From: Brevibacillus panacihumi W25
GTDB taxonomy: Bacteria; Bacillota; Bacilli; Brevibacillales; Brevibacillaceae
Reading direction: 5' to 3'
Length of the DNA: 64,000 nucleotides
NCBI RefSeq assembly: GCF_000503775.1
Contig: NZ_KI629782.1
Coordinates: forward strand, 124,001 to 188,000
Shown here: one piece after another, positions 1 through 8,566 of the stretch
How positions within the stretch are numbered: the stretch's first letter is position 1
Layout: every line of letters begins with the position of its first letter
Notes under the pieces: generated by a model
The model's input: the letters and a program-made list of their open reading frames with translations, nothing else
The model's database searches: none
What the model was told of the DNA's origin: nothing
Translations under genes and position numbers: made by a program

Positions 1-314
1 ATTGTAAACTCGATCGTCCTATTGTCCGGCTGGCTCCATTCTTTGGCCACACCCGGAATGATGTTGAAGTCATTGTCAAACTTGATAAAGGTATCGTAGA
101 CATGGTACATGATGGTGGATGTGTCCAAGGAATTGGCTTCCGCCGGGTCGAGGTTATTGCCAATTTTGGTCAATACGACAGAAATATCTGATTTTGGACC
201 AGCTGCGTTGCCATTGGATGCACTTCCTTGTGATGTAGTGCTTTGCGAGCAGCCGCTGATCAAGAGGACCATGCTGATGGCCACCGACAAGACCAGTGAA
301 CATGTTCTTTTCAT
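1..314 (-). CDS. Peptide/nickel-type ABC transporter substrate-binding lipoprotein (3' part cut by window edge)
   Basis: The first 104 codons are visible. Residues 1-22 form a lipoprotein signal (basic MKR start, hydrophobic core) ending in the lipobox LISGC, so the protein should be anchored outside the membrane. After a Ser/Asn/Gly-rich linker the mature part has the pattern of family-5 solute-binding proteins: an 'NNLDPAEANSLDTSTIMYHVYD' type opening and then 'GVAKEW', as in DppA/OppA/NikA. The ATG at 314 has a GGGGGAAAGG ribosome site. It is the last gene here of an ornithine-cyclodeaminase-like / dipeptidase / binding-protein run on the minus strand, so import and hydrolysis of small peptides is a fair guess. 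Permease and ATPase genes, if any, lie outside the window. Confidence 0.85.
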   Translation of the reverse strand, partial: MKRTCSLVLSVAISMVLLISGCSQSTTSQGSASNGNAAGPKSDISVVLTKIGNNLDPAEANSLDTSTIMYHVYDTFIKFDNDFNIIPGVAKEWSQPDNRTIEFT

Positions 315-345
315 AGCCTTTCCCCCATTTTTATATGTTGTACGA

Positions 346-1506
346 TTATTTCCATACTTCTTTGAAGACTCTCATCCAGTTGCCGCCGATGATTTTGATG
401 ATTTCTTCATCCTGATAGCCTCTTGCCAAGAGTCCTCTCGTGATATTGAGAAAGGACCGGTAGTCTTTCAGTCCTTTGACATATTCGGTTGAAGGACCAT
501 CTCCTGGCTTGAAGCCGATGCTTGGCGCAAACAGCTGCTTGAACGCGACTGCCATCCACTTGGTCTGCGGCATCGGCCAGTCTGTTCCGATTCCCACATG
601 ATCTACCCCTGCGAGCTTGACCACATAGTCGATATGATCGAGGAAATGTTCGATTGTGGTATGTTCCGGATCCTCGGCGATAAACCAAGGCATCGCGAAA
701 ATGCCCACCACACCACCAGTGTTTGCGATGGCTAGGATTTCCTCGTCAGATTTGGACCTGGAATGGAAATAGACATTTTCAGCTCCCGTATGAGAGGCAA
801 TGACTGGCTTGGTGGAATATTTGCAGGCATCCAGCGTTGTTTGTTGGCCGCAGTGCCCCGTGTCTACGACGATTCCAAGCTCATTGAGCTTTGCTACGAA
901 TGATTTGCCGAATGTGGACAGTCCTGCGTTGTTTTCCTCCATGCAACCTGCGCCGATCTGATTGTGATTGTTGTAGGTAAGCTGAACGACCCGAAGTCCA
1001 AAATGGTACATCTGTTCCAACAGATTGAGATCCTTTTCAAAACCGTCTGTTTCCTGGCAGGTGACAATGCCGGCTTTGAGATTATGCTGGTGGGCGTACT
1101 CGATATCTTCTGCACTTCTCACCTTGATCAGCCATGGCTTCTTGTCGAATTCTTCCTGCAGGTCGATCGCAGAAGAATACAAAGTGTTTTTATTCGCCAC
1201 ACTGAGCTGTCTGTTTCCGGCAGTCAGTCCGCTTTCGTACCAGCATTCTTTGTACAAGTCCTGAAGCTTGCCGTCGACATACCATCTCTTGATCTGTTTT
1301 TGAGCAAATTGGACGCGCTGCACCATGCTGTCCGGATATTTGTCGAGAGCCAGCTGCTCAGTTTCACGCTCCATCTCCTCGCCCAGGGAGTATGTGCCGA
1401 TCGGGCCCTGAAACAGCATGTCGATCACGATATTGCCAAAGTGAAGCTCCTTTGCCCGTCTCTCTTGTTCCTCTGTCAAACCGAAGTTGTACAGCTCTTC
1501 AATCAT
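346..1506 (-). CDS. Peptidase M19 (membrane/renal dipeptidase family) protein
   Basis: A 386-residue member of the M19 zinc dipeptidase family, which splits dipeptides with a two-metal centre. The core motif run is clear: 'CQETDGFEKDL' (bridging Glu region, about 153), 'GLRVVQLTYNNHN', then 'VVDTGHCG' and 'VIASHTGA' with the two metal-binding histidines, and 'VGIGTDWP'. At the N-terminal site where the family has HxD the sequence reads V27-I28-D29, so the first histidine ligand is missing; activity may differ from a classical dipeptidase. ATG at 1506 follows AGGGGGATAAAAAC. It lies 37 bases after the cyclodeaminase-like gene and 31 bases before the binding lipoprotein, consistent with one operon. 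Confidence 0.85.
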   Translation of the reverse strand: MIEELYNFGLTEEQERRAKELHFGNIVIDMLFQGPIGTYSLGEEMERETEQLALDKYPDSMVQRVQFAQKQIKRWYVDGKLQDLYKECWYESGLTAGNRQLSVANKNTLYSSAIDLQEEFDKKPWLIKVRSAEDIEYAHQHNLKAGIVTCQETDGFEKDLNLLEQMYHFGLRVVQLTYNNHNQIGAGCMEENNAGLSTFGKSFVAKLNELGIVVDTGHCGQQTTLDACKYSTKPVIASHTGAENVYFHSRSKSDEEILAIANTGGVVGIFAMPWFIAEDPEHTTIEHFLDHIDYVVKLAGVDHVGIGTDWPMPQTKWMAVAFKQLFAPSIGFKPGDGPSTEYVKGLKDYRSFLNITRGLLARGYQDEEIIKIIGGNWMRVFKEVWK

Positions 1507-1543
1507 GTTTTTATCCCCCTTGCGATCACCGATTCATGACTGT

Positions 1544-2497
1544 TCACTGATTTTGTGCAGCCCGATTGATGACAAAATCAGCGGCTGCCAAATCTTCCAC
1601 TGCCAGTCCAAGTGCTTCAAAAACTGTGATATCTTCTTTCATTTCCCTCCCTTTGATTTTTCCGAGAAGAAGCTCGCCGATTTCACCCAGGATGTGGTCC
1701 TTGCCAATCACCCCTTCTTGGAATGGGATTAAGAAATCTCCAGCTTCATGGATAGCTGACTCGATGCGGTCGGTGTAGAATTTGCTGTTTTTTACAAGTT
1801 CAGTATCCAGTTCTCGGCAATCAGGGGTGCAGGCACCGACAGCATTGATATGTGCCCCCTTTTTGACATGCTTTCCAAAAAGGATCGGTTCTTTAGCGGC
1901 TGTAACGGTGCAGATGATATCGGCATCTTTTACGGCTTCTTCGGATGTCGGACAAGCTGTGATGGCGATGCCGAATTTTTCGCTCATCTCTACCGAATAC
2001 TTCAGTGCGGAAGCCATGTTTCGATCCCACACATAGACTTGTTCAATATCTCTGACAAGTCTGATCGCCTCCAGGTGCATCCTGGCCTGAACGCCTGTCC
2101 CCAGCACGGCAAGCGACTTCGCGTCCTGGCAGGCAAGTACGTCCGTCGCTACAGCGCTAACAGCGGCCGTACGGATGGCCGTAATCTCATTTCCCTCCAC
2201 AACCGCTTTCAAGGATCCCGTCTCAGCTTCAAAAACAACGACGACCCCCTGATGGGAAGGCAATCCTTTGTATAAATTCTCGGGCAAGACGGTAATGATT
2301 TTGGTTCCGGCAATGTTTTGAGAGAGCAAGGCAGACGGCATCACCCCCAGAACATTTCTTCCTTCCAGCTTCATGGCCGTTCGAAGCACCTGGATGGCCT
2401 CTCCCCGAGACAAAGCGGAAAGGGTCTCGCTCATTAGCCGAATGCAGGTTTGCATATCCAGCAGTTCCTTGACCTGTTTTCCTGAAATATAAATCAA
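1544..2497 (-). CDS. Ornithine cyclodeaminase / mu-crystallin family protein
   Basis: A 317-residue NAD(P)-dependent protein of the ornithine cyclodeaminase/mu-crystallin/alanine dehydrogenase (AlaDH) family. Members deaminate or reduce amino and imino acids. Visible marks: 'NEITAIRTAAVSAVATDVLA' helix (about 104-123), Rossmann motif 'VLGTGVQARMHLEAI' (about 133-147), 'GAHINAVGA' and 'GEIGELLLGK' near the C-terminus. The start is TTG at 2497, placed by the family N-terminus ('YISGKQVKELLDM'); upstream ribosome site is weak. It is the first gene of the minus-strand run with the dipeptidase and binding lipoprotein, divergent from the regulator at 2665. Substrate cannot be told from sequence. 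A second, different member of the family is at 54983-56107. Confidence 0.85.
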   Translation of the reverse strand: MIYISGKQVKELLDMQTCIRLMSETLSALSRGEAIQVLRTAMKLEGRNVLGVMPSALLSQNIAGTKIITVLPENLYKGLPSHQGVVVVFEAETGSLKAVVEGNEITAIRTAAVSAVATDVLACQDAKSLAVLGTGVQARMHLEAIRLVRDIEQVYVWDRNMASALKYSVEMSEKFGIAITACPTSEEAVKDADIICTVTAAKEPILFGKHVKKGAHINAVGACTPDCRELDTELVKNSKFYTDRIESAIHEAGDFLIPFQEGVIGKDHILGEIGELLLGKIKGREMKEDITVFEALGLAVEDLAAADFVINRAAQNQ

Positions 2498-2605
2498 ATA
2501 TTCTCACACTCGCTTTCTGCAGGATGTAGAAGAAGAACCACAGCTTTTGATGATCGGCTAATGGTAGGTTAGCTCGATTCTAAACCTTTTCCCCATGACC
2601 GTATA

Positions 2606-2633
2606 TTGACTTTAAATTGTCCCTATATAAAGA
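2606..2633 (+). promoter_or_regulatory. Candidate sigma-A promoter of the divergent regulator
   Basis: TTGACT at 2606-2611 and TAAAGA at 2628-2633 are 16 bases apart. Transcription would begin near 2640, downstream of the TTG at 2617, which supports translation starting at the ATG at 2665. The -10 match is only moderate. Confidence 0.4.
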
Positions 2634-2664
2634 TGTAAGTAACTACTCCTTAGGGGGAACTCGG

Positions 2665-3993
2665 ATGAATTTCAAGCTGGCAGTCATTGGACATGCTTCC
2701 TCTGTAGAGGAAATAGAGGAAATCGTCACACACAAGTTCACCAATATTGATGTGTACAAAATCGAATTCAATAATGACGAGGATGTAGACAGGGCCCTCG
2801 CCGAATTGAAGAAAATCATCCATATCTGCAATGGAATCCTTTACACCAGAAAAGAGCCCTATAAGCTTCTCTCGAGCAGAATCGAACATCATAATACCGT
2901 CCGATATGTGGATATCGATACTTCCAACTTCATTCACAGCCTGCTGCGGGCGTCCTACCATTTCGGAGTTGACATCAGACGAGCCAGTGTAGACACGCTT
3001 GACTATGCTTCCATCATGAGCGCCTATAAATCTCTTGGCATACCAGCAGAGGGGGTAAGCCCGCAAATCGTACAGATCGATACCAATTCCAGTCATTTCG
3101 TACAGCGAGCCAAAGAAGAACACCTGAAAAACTACGAAAGCGGGCTCAGTGAGTTTTGCACAACCAACATGCGCCAGGTCAGCGACTACCTGACCGAAAA
3201 AAAGGTCCCCTGTGTCTTGATCGCTCCCAGCACAGATACGTACATCTATGAAATTCGCCGCATTCTCCTGAGCCATAAACTGAAAAAACTGAACGAAAAC
3301 AACATTGCCTGCGTCTGCATCTCTGTCAGTCCCCGTGACGACTTTTACGTGTTTCATAATACCGTTCTGCAAGAAGTGCTGGAGCTTAACAAAATTGCTG
3401 AGAAAATCGCGATCTTCGCGCAAAAGATCGACGGTGCTCTCATCACCGTCAGCAATGTCGAATACGTCTTGATGTGCAACAGCTCCAATCTCGAATTTGC
3501 AACAGACAATTTCGCTCGGATCGATATACTGACGAGTGTATACACAAATACAGCACACGTACTCAGTATCGGAATTGGCTACGGCGAGACTGTTAAGATG
3601 GCAAAGGCTAATGCAGTCATAGGCATGCATAACGCGAAAATGGAGGGTGGCAACAGAGCGTACGTCGTATACAGCCCAGACGAAATACTGGGACCGATCG
3701 AGCCAAATGAAACGAATGACGTCAACCCCACGATCTTTGACATGCATCTGGTGCAGATTGCAGAGACCTCTGGGCTTAGTATTAACACAATATTTAAAAT
3801 AGATTGTTTAGTAAAACAAAAAAACAAGCGCAACTTTACTTCCGTTGAGCTCTCGGAGCAGCTCGGGGTCAGCGTACGAACGGCCAACCGAATTATCGTT
3901 AAGCTGGAACATTGCGGCTATATCGTAGAAGTCGGCCGGCATGTGATTCACGAGAGAGGTCGCCCCAGCCGTGTCGTGCGGCTGTTGTTTTGA
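2665..3993 (+). CDS. Transcriptional regulator with GGDEF-like core and C-terminal helix-turn-helix
   Basis: About 442 residues from the ATG at 2665, preferred over the TTG at 2617 because it follows a strong AGGGGGA ribosome site. The N-terminal two thirds have no motif I can name with certainty. Around residues 275-345 the pattern 'DILTSVYTNTAHVLSIGIGYGETVKMAKANAVIGMHNAK' resembles the fold of GGDEF or GTP-cyclohydrolase-III-like domains, but the GG(D/E)EF signature is absent, so it probably binds a ligand rather than making c-di-GMP. Residues about 385-442 hold a winged HTH ('FTSVELSEQLGVSVRTANRIIVKLEHCGY'). Its divergent position suggests it controls the cyclodeaminase-dipeptidase-lipoprotein run. 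The ligand is unknown. Confidence 0.7.
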   Translation: MNFKLAVIGHASSVEEIEEIVTHKFTNIDVYKIEFNNDEDVDRALAELKKIIHICNGILYTRKEPYKLLSSRIEHHNTVRYVDIDTSNFIHSLLRASYHFGVDIRRASVDTLDYASIMSAYKSLGIPAEGVSPQIVQIDTNSSHFVQRAKEEHLKNYESGLSEFCTTNMRQVSDYLTEKKVPCVLIAPSTDTYIYEIRRILLSHKLKKLNENNIACVCISVSPRDDFYVFHNTVLQEVLELNKIAEKIAIFAQKIDGALITVSNVEYVLMCNSSNLEFATDNFARIDILTSVYTNTAHVLSIGIGYGETVKMAKANAVIGMHNAKMEGGNRAYVVYSPDEILGPIEPNETNDVNPTIFDMHLVQIAETSGLSINTIFKIDCLVKQKNKRNFTSVELSEQLGVSVRTANRIIVKLEHCGYIVEVGRHVIHERGRPSRVVRLLF

Positions 3994-4017
3994 TTGAAAA
4001 GTATACTGAAAGCAAAA

Positions 4018-4052
4018 AAGGCCTACTGTCTCTTTACCAGACAGTAGGCCTT
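4018..4052 (-). terminator. Rho-independent terminator between convergent genes
   Basis: A perfect 14-base stem (AAGGCCTACTGTCT pairing with AGACAGTAGGCCTT) with a 7-base loop. On the minus strand it is followed by a run of Ts, so it ends the CNNM/CorC gene; it may also stop the plus-strand regulator. Confidence 0.85.
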
Positions 4053-4067
4053 CATCGATGCAAACTC

Positions 4068-5384
4068 TTACGCTTCCAGTGGTTGATGAACCAGTTGATG
4101 ATCCGTTTTTCGAATCTCGATTTTTCGTATGCGATGCTTTTCTTTCTTGCGGATCGTAAAGACCAGCTTATCGTACTGCCACTGGACCCCTTCCTTGAGC
4201 GTCGGATTCTGACTGTATAGCCAGCCACCGATGGTATCCAGTTTGTCTTCATCGATATGAACATCCAGCAGATCGTTCACCTCGGAAAGGAGTACCTTCC
4301 CGTCTACAATCACATGATTTTTTTGCTCCATGATCTCGATCTCGGCTTTTTCTTCATTATCAAATTCATCCCGGATCTCACCTACGATTTCCTCAAGAAT
4401 GTCTTCAATGGTCACCATCCCCGAGGTTCCGCCATACTCATCCACCAGAATCGCGATGTGCGTCCCTTGCTTTTGCATTTTCTTCAACAGGTCCTTTACC
4501 GGCATGGCTTCGGAAACTGTGAGAAACGGACGAATGAGCGTGGCGATGTCCAAATTCGGATTGTCTGCGTACTGGAGGAAAAATTCCTTGGTGTGAATCA
4601 TCCCGACGATATGATCCTTGTTCTGCGAGACAACGGGAAAGCGAGTATATTGCTCATCTTTTATGATTCGCAAATTTTGTTCAAGCGGGTATTCCAGGTG
4701 CAGGCAGCTCATATCTGTTCGCGGCACCATGATCTCGCGGGCCAGCAATTCGTCAAACGCAAAGATGTTGCGAACATATCCATACTCGGATTGATTGATC
4801 TTTCCGCTTTGGTAGCTCTCAGCCAAAATGATCCGCAATTCTTCCTCTGAATGGCTTTCCTCATGTTCCTTGGTAGGCTTCATACCGAATGAACGGACAA
4901 GGATCGCTGCTGATCCGTTGAGCAGCCAGATGGCAGGATACATGAGCTTGTAAAACCAAATGATCGGTTTCGCACAAAGCATGCTTACAGCCTCTGCCTT
5001 TTGGATCGCTACGGTTTTGGGAGCTAATTCCCCCACCACCACGTGCAGAAAGGTAACGATGGAGTAGGCGATCACAAACGACAAGATCGCAACGACTTGT
5101 TCAGGCAAAAACGGCTGCAGAACGGGGCCAAGTATCGTTTCAACCGTGGGTTTCCCCAAAACCCCCAATCCGATGGCAGTCAGTGTAATCCCCAGTTGAC
5201 ACGCGGACAAATATCCATCCAGGTTACTGATTACTTTCTGAACGGCAAGCGCGTTCTTCCGTCCTTCCATGACCAATTGGTCGACACGACTTGGACGGAG
5301 CTTTACAATAGCAAATTCCGTAGCTACGAAGAAAGCAGTAGCAACGATCAAAAAAGCGATCAGCAACAAATTGATGGTCAGCAA
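4068..5384 (-). CDS. CNNM/CorC-type membrane protein (HlyC/TlyC family)
   Basis: 438 residues. Residues 1-190 are a CNNM (DUF21) membrane domain with three to four hydrophobic segments. Residues about 205-330 form a CBS pair ('VPRTDMSCLHLEYPLEQNL' and 'VSEAMPVKDLLKKMQKQGTHIAILVDEYGGTSGMVTIEDILEEIVGEI'), and residues 340-430 are the CorC/HlyC C-terminal domain. Such proteins act in the cell membrane in Mg2+/Co2+ homeostasis or efflux; 'hemolysin' is a legacy name. The start is TTG at 5384 after GAGGGG. It stands alone, with its own candidate promoter at 5421-5450 and terminator at 4018-4052. Confidence 0.9.
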   Translation of the reverse strand: MLTINLLLIAFLIVATAFFVATEFAIVKLRPSRVDQLVMEGRKNALAVQKVISNLDGYLSACQLGITLTAIGLGVLGKPTVETILGPVLQPFLPEQVVAILSFVIAYSIVTFLHVVVGELAPKTVAIQKAEAVSMLCAKPIIWFYKLMYPAIWLLNGSAAILVRSFGMKPTKEHEESHSEEELRIILAESYQSGKINQSEYGYVRNIFAFDELLAREIMVPRTDMSCLHLEYPLEQNLRIIKDEQYTRFPVVSQNKDHIVGMIHTKEFFLQYADNPNLDIATLIRPFLTVSEAMPVKDLLKKMQKQGTHIAILVDEYGGTSGMVTIEDILEEIVGEIRDEFDNEEKAEIEIMEQKNHVIVDGKVLLSEVNDLLDVHIDEDKLDTIGGWLYSQNPTLKEGVQWQYDKLVFTIRKKEKHRIRKIEIRKTDHQLVHQPLEA

Positions 5385-5420
5385 TCGTCTATCCCCTCTT
5401 CATTTTGGCTCTATACGTTC

Positions 5421-5450
5421 ATTGTACGAAACCTCACATATACATATCAA
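5421..5450 (-). promoter_or_regulatory. Candidate sigma-A promoter of the CNNM/CorC gene
   Basis: Read on the minus strand, TTGATA and TACAAT are separated by 18 bases. It lies 37 bases upstream of the TTG start in the gap after selO. Confidence 0.5.
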
Positions 5451-5534
5451 CGTTCACTTATATGCGTTTTCATCGATTTTGTTACAATGATATCTCGTAT
5501 TTTGCCAAATAGAGCTTCGAGGAGGGATTGTTTT

Positions 5535-7010
5535 TTACGTTCCGCAATAGGTGCGATACGCACAATTCGAATCCGCTGGCAAGGTAGCATACTCTTCCTG
5601 TTCGGGGGAATACGCGAAGGGATCGGACAGCACATCCAAAAGCCGCTCCATCACACGGTAGTCCCCTTGATTCACCGCAGCTTCCAAAGCTTCTTCTACC
5701 CGATGGTTGCGCGGAATGATCGCGGGATTACTGCTTTGCATCAATTGCTGTGCAGCAGCTTTTGATTCCTGCTGACTGGCAAGTCTCGCCTGCCATCTCT
5801 CATTCCACTCGGTAAATTCTGCCGTTCCATACATGACCGTATCCTCTGGTTTACCCAGTGTGAATGCGCGGAACGTATTGGTATAATCCGCCTGATACTT
5901 GTGCATCATGCTGAGCAGGTCTTCTACAAGGGATTGATCCTGTTCTTCCTCGTGAAAAAGCCCCAGCTTTGCTCTCATTCCAGCTAGCGAATACTGCTTA
6001 TAGAGATCGGAAAAACGGGAGAGCTCTTCTTCTGCCAGCTCGATTGCTTTCTTTTCGTTTTCATGAAGCAATGGCAAAAGGGTTTCCGCAAATCTGGCGA
6101 GATTCCACACCCCGATATACGGCTGATTGCCATAGGCATAACGGCCCTGCGTGTCGATGGAACTGAATACCGTGGCCGGATCATAGACATCCATGAAGGC
6201 GCACGGACCGTAGTCGATGGTCTCGCCGCTGATCGTCATGTTGTCGGTGTTCATCACCCCGTGTATAAAGCCGACGAGCTGCCACTTGGAGATCAGCATC
6301 GCCTGCCGTTTGATTACCTCCTGAAGCAGTTTGAGATATCGGTTCTCTTCCTCCTCCAGCTCCGGAAAATGCCGATGCAAGGCATAGTCCGCAAGCGCAC
6401 GGAGTTCCTCGGGTGTCCCCCATCTGGCCGCGTACTGAAAGGTGCCGACACGCAAATGGCTGGCTGCCACACGAGTCAGGATGGCACCGGGCAGCTCTGT
6501 CTCGCGAATGATAGACTCACCGGTCAGCGCTACGGCAAGGCTGCGGGTGGTCGGAATCCCCAGCTCATGCATGGCTTCGCTGATGATGTATTCCCGAAGC
6601 ATCGGTCCCAGTGCCGCCCGTCCGTCCCCACGGCGGGAGTACGGTGTCCTGCCTGAGCCTTTCAGCTGGATGTCAAATCGTTGCCCGCTCGGTGCGATTT
6701 GTTCGCCCAGCAAAATGGCCCGTCCGTCCCCCAGCATGGTAAAATGCCCGAATTGATGACCCGCATACGCTTGAGCCAAGGGCATAGCCTGGTCGGGTAT
6801 CTTATTGCCCGCAAATACTTCTACGCCCTCCTCGCTTTGCAGAGCCTGAATGTTCAACCCCAAGGATGCTGCAAGCGAAGCATTCAGAATGACCAAATCC
6901 GGCTCGCTTACCGGTGTAGGGTTCTGTTTTGTAAAAAAAGTCTCCGGTAGACGGGCGTAACTATTGTCAAAGTTCCAGCCTGCCTCATGTATCGCTTTAT
7001 TTTCTGTCAT
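5535..7010 (-). CDS. selO: Protein adenylyltransferase SelO (YdiU/UPF0061 family)
   Basis: 491 residues, the usual length. SelO is a pseudokinase-fold enzyme that transfers AMP to Ser/Thr/Tyr of target proteins. Seen here: '[14 protein letters not shown]' N-terminus, the nucleotide-binding '[20 protein letters not shown]' (about 115-135), '[21 protein letters not shown]', and the catalytic segment '[26 protein letters not shown]' with N and D metal ligands. The protein ends in YCGT, the position where some family members carry selenocysteine; here it is Cys. ATG at 7010 with GGTGATCCC just upstream. No obvious partner gene; the next gene in the same direction has its own promoter. Confidence 0.95.
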   Translation of the reverse strand: MTENKAIHEAGWNFDNSYARLPETFFTKQNPTPVSEPDLVILNASLAASLGLNIQALQSEEGVEVFAGNKIPDQAMPLAQAYAGHQFGHFTMLGDGRAILLGEQIAPSGQRFDIQLKGSGRTPYSRRGDGRAALGPMLREYIISEAMHELGIPTTRSLAVALTGESIIRETELPGAILTRVAASHLRVGTFQYAARWGTPEELRALADYALHRHFPELEEEENRYLKLLQEVIKRQAMLISKWQLVGFIHGVMNTDNMTISGETIDYGPCAFMDVYDPATVFSSIDTQGRYAYGNQPYIGVWNLARFAETLLPLLHENEKKAIELAEEELSRFSDLYKQYSLAGMRAKLGLFHEEEQDQSLVEDLLSMMHKYQADYTNTFRAFTLGKPEDTVMYGTAEFTEWNERWQARLASQQESKAAAQQLMQSSNPAIIPRNHRVEEALEAAVNQGDYRVMERLLDVLSDPFAYSPEQEEYATLPADSNCAYRTYCGT

Positions 7011-7151
7011 GGGATCACCTTGTTCTTTTGACTTATGGTAAAGTTTGTACTACTGCTCATCCATTATACCCTTTCCTCATGGGGTTCCTTCTATCATTTC
7101 CTGACATTTCACGACAATTCTCATCGAATTCGCTGGTACGTTTTCTTTCCA

Positions 7152-7173
7152 TTTGGAATATTTTCTTTCCAAA
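7152..7173. promoter_or_regulatory. Candidate activator-binding dyad upstream of the sigma-54 promoter
   Basis: TTTGGAA, 8 bases, then TTCCAAA: a perfect 7-base dyad, with an extra TTTCCA half-site at 7146-7151. Its centre lies about 86 bases before the predicted start of transcription, where enhancer-type activators usually bind. Binding by the TyrR-like protein at 8567 is an inference. Confidence 0.4.
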
Positions 7174-7222
7174 ATAGATGGCAATATCGCAAAACATCTC
7201 GTGATAGCGGCTTTTTCCCTGT

Positions 7223-7238
7223 TGGCATGCATGATGCA
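7223..7238 (+). promoter_or_regulatory. Sigma-54 (-24/-12) promoter of methionine gamma-lyase
   Basis: TGGCATG-N4-ATGCA matches the sigma-54 consensus TGGCACG-N4-TTGCA, with GG (7224-7225) and GC (7236-7237) exactly 12 bases apart. Transcription would start near 7249, about 30 bases before the ATG at 7279. The next gene downstream encodes a sigma-54 activator, which supports the call. The local sequence is rich in GCATG, so chance is not excluded. Confidence 0.6.
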
Positions 7239-7278
7239 TGTATGCGCTTACAACATCATTTCACGAGGTGATTCCCGA

Positions 7279-8475
7279 ATGAACAACCGTCAAACCAAGA
7301 AAAAGCACGGCCTTTCCACAACAGCGATTCACGCTGGCCATAAGAGCGATGTACAAACCGGCTCATTGACTACTCCCATTTATCAAACTTCTACCTTTGT
7401 TTTTTCCTCTGTCGAAGAAGGAGCCAGACGCTTTGCTGGTGTAGAGGCTGGTTACGTCTATTCTAGACTTGGCAACCCCACGGTACAGGTATTGGAAGAA
7501 AAAGTGGCTGCCTTGGAAAAAGCAGAAGCAGGTCTGGCCTTTGCCTCAGGAATGGCAGCGGTATCCTCGGTCCTCATGGCTCTGGTTCAAACAGGCGATC
7601 ATATACTCGGAACCAAAGGTCTTTACGGCTGTACGTATGGCTTGCTGAATCTGATGAAAGACCGTTTTCATGTGGACTATACGCTATGTGACATGACGGA
7701 TGAGGACGCAATCCGCGCAAAACTTCGGCCGACCACTAGGGTTATCTATGTGGAAACGCCGATCAATCCGACCATGAAGCTGGTTGACTTGCAGCTTGTC
7801 GCGAAAGTTGCCAAAGAAGCAGGCGCATATGTCGTCGTTGACAACACCTTCCTGTCGCCTTATTTACAGCGCCCCATCGAGCATGGCTGCGATCTCGTGA
7901 TACACAGCGCCACGAAGTATATTGGCGGACACGGTGATGTCATCGCTGGCATCGCGGTTGGCCCCAAACCTATTTTGGACACGATACGCATGACTACGCT
8001 AAAAGATATGGGCGGTATTCTGGCACCCTTTGACGCCTATCTGCTGATCCGAGGACTGAAAACCTTGGGTGTACGGATGGAGCGCCATTGTGAAAACGGA
8101 ATGAGAGTAGCGGAATTTCTGCATCACCATCCCAAGGTAGCAGCCGTGTACTACCCGGGATTGCGCCATTTTTCCCAGCACAATCTCGCCTGCAGGCAAA
8201 TGGACGGCTTTGGGGGAATTCTTTCCTTCGAGTTAAAGGGCGGCCTGGAATCGGGTATTCGCATGATGAACCACGTTCAACTATGCAAAAGAGCCGTGAG
8301 CCTCGGTGATGTGGACTCTCTGATCCAGCATCCTGCTTCGATGACTCACTCTGTCATCCCCCCGGAGGAAAGAGCTGAAATGGGCATTACAGATGGACTG
8401 ATTCGTTTGTCGGTCGGCATCGAGGATGTGGAGGATATAATCGACGATTTGGACATGGCCCTCTCCCAGGCCTGA
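7279..8475 (+). CDS. mdeA: Methionine gamma-lyase (PLP trans-sulfuration family)
   Basis: 398 residues from the ATG at 7279, chosen for GAGGTGATT upstream and the family N-terminus 'STTAIHAGH'. A fold-type I PLP enzyme that breaks methionine into 2-oxobutyrate, methanethiol and ammonia. The PLP lysine is in 'SATKYIGGHGDV'; 'YVYSRLGNPT' and 'VDNTFLSPYLQ' are family motifs. The segment 'GLYGCTYGLL' has Cys where cystathionine lyases and synthases usually have Gly; that Cys is typical of methionine gamma-lyase, so I prefer this over cystathionine gamma-lyase. It has a sigma-54-type promoter at 7223-7238 and lies 91 bases before the TyrR-like activator. Confidence 0.85.
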   Translation: MNNRQTKKKHGLSTTAIHAGHKSDVQTGSLTTPIYQTSTFVFSSVEEGARRFAGVEAGYVYSRLGNPTVQVLEEKVAALEKAEAGLAFASGMAAVSSVLMALVQTGDHILGTKGLYGCTYGLLNLMKDRFHVDYTLCDMTDEDAIRAKLRPTTRVIYVETPINPTMKLVDLQLVAKVAKEAGAYVVVDNTFLSPYLQRPIEHGCDLVIHSATKYIGGHGDVIAGIAVGPKPILDTIRMTTLKDMGGILAPFDAYLLIRGLKTLGVRMERHCENGMRVAEFLHHHPKVAAVYYPGLRHFSQHNLACRQMDGFGGILSFELKGGLESGIRMMNHVQLCKRAVSLGDVDSLIQHPASMTHSVIPPEERAEMGITDGLIRLSVGIEDVEDIIDDLDMALSQA

Positions 8476-8483
8476 GTTTAGGC

Positions 8484-8510
8484 GCCCGGTACATATCGTA
8501 TCGGGCTTTT
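8484..8510 (+). terminator. Rho-independent terminator after methionine gamma-lyase
   Basis: A short GCCCGGTA / TATCGGGC hairpin followed by TTTT on the plus strand, eight bases after the stop codon. It may limit read-through into the activator gene. Confidence 0.6.
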
Positions 8511-8566
8511 CTTTGCTATGATGAAGATACAGGTACAAGGAGAATCATGGGTTAGGTGGGATTGCT

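Noticed and set aside
2650-3747. A 365-codon minus-strand frame opposite the GGDEF-like regulator
   Set aside because: The plus-strand product has a clear HTH and strong ribosome site; the antisense frame has neither.
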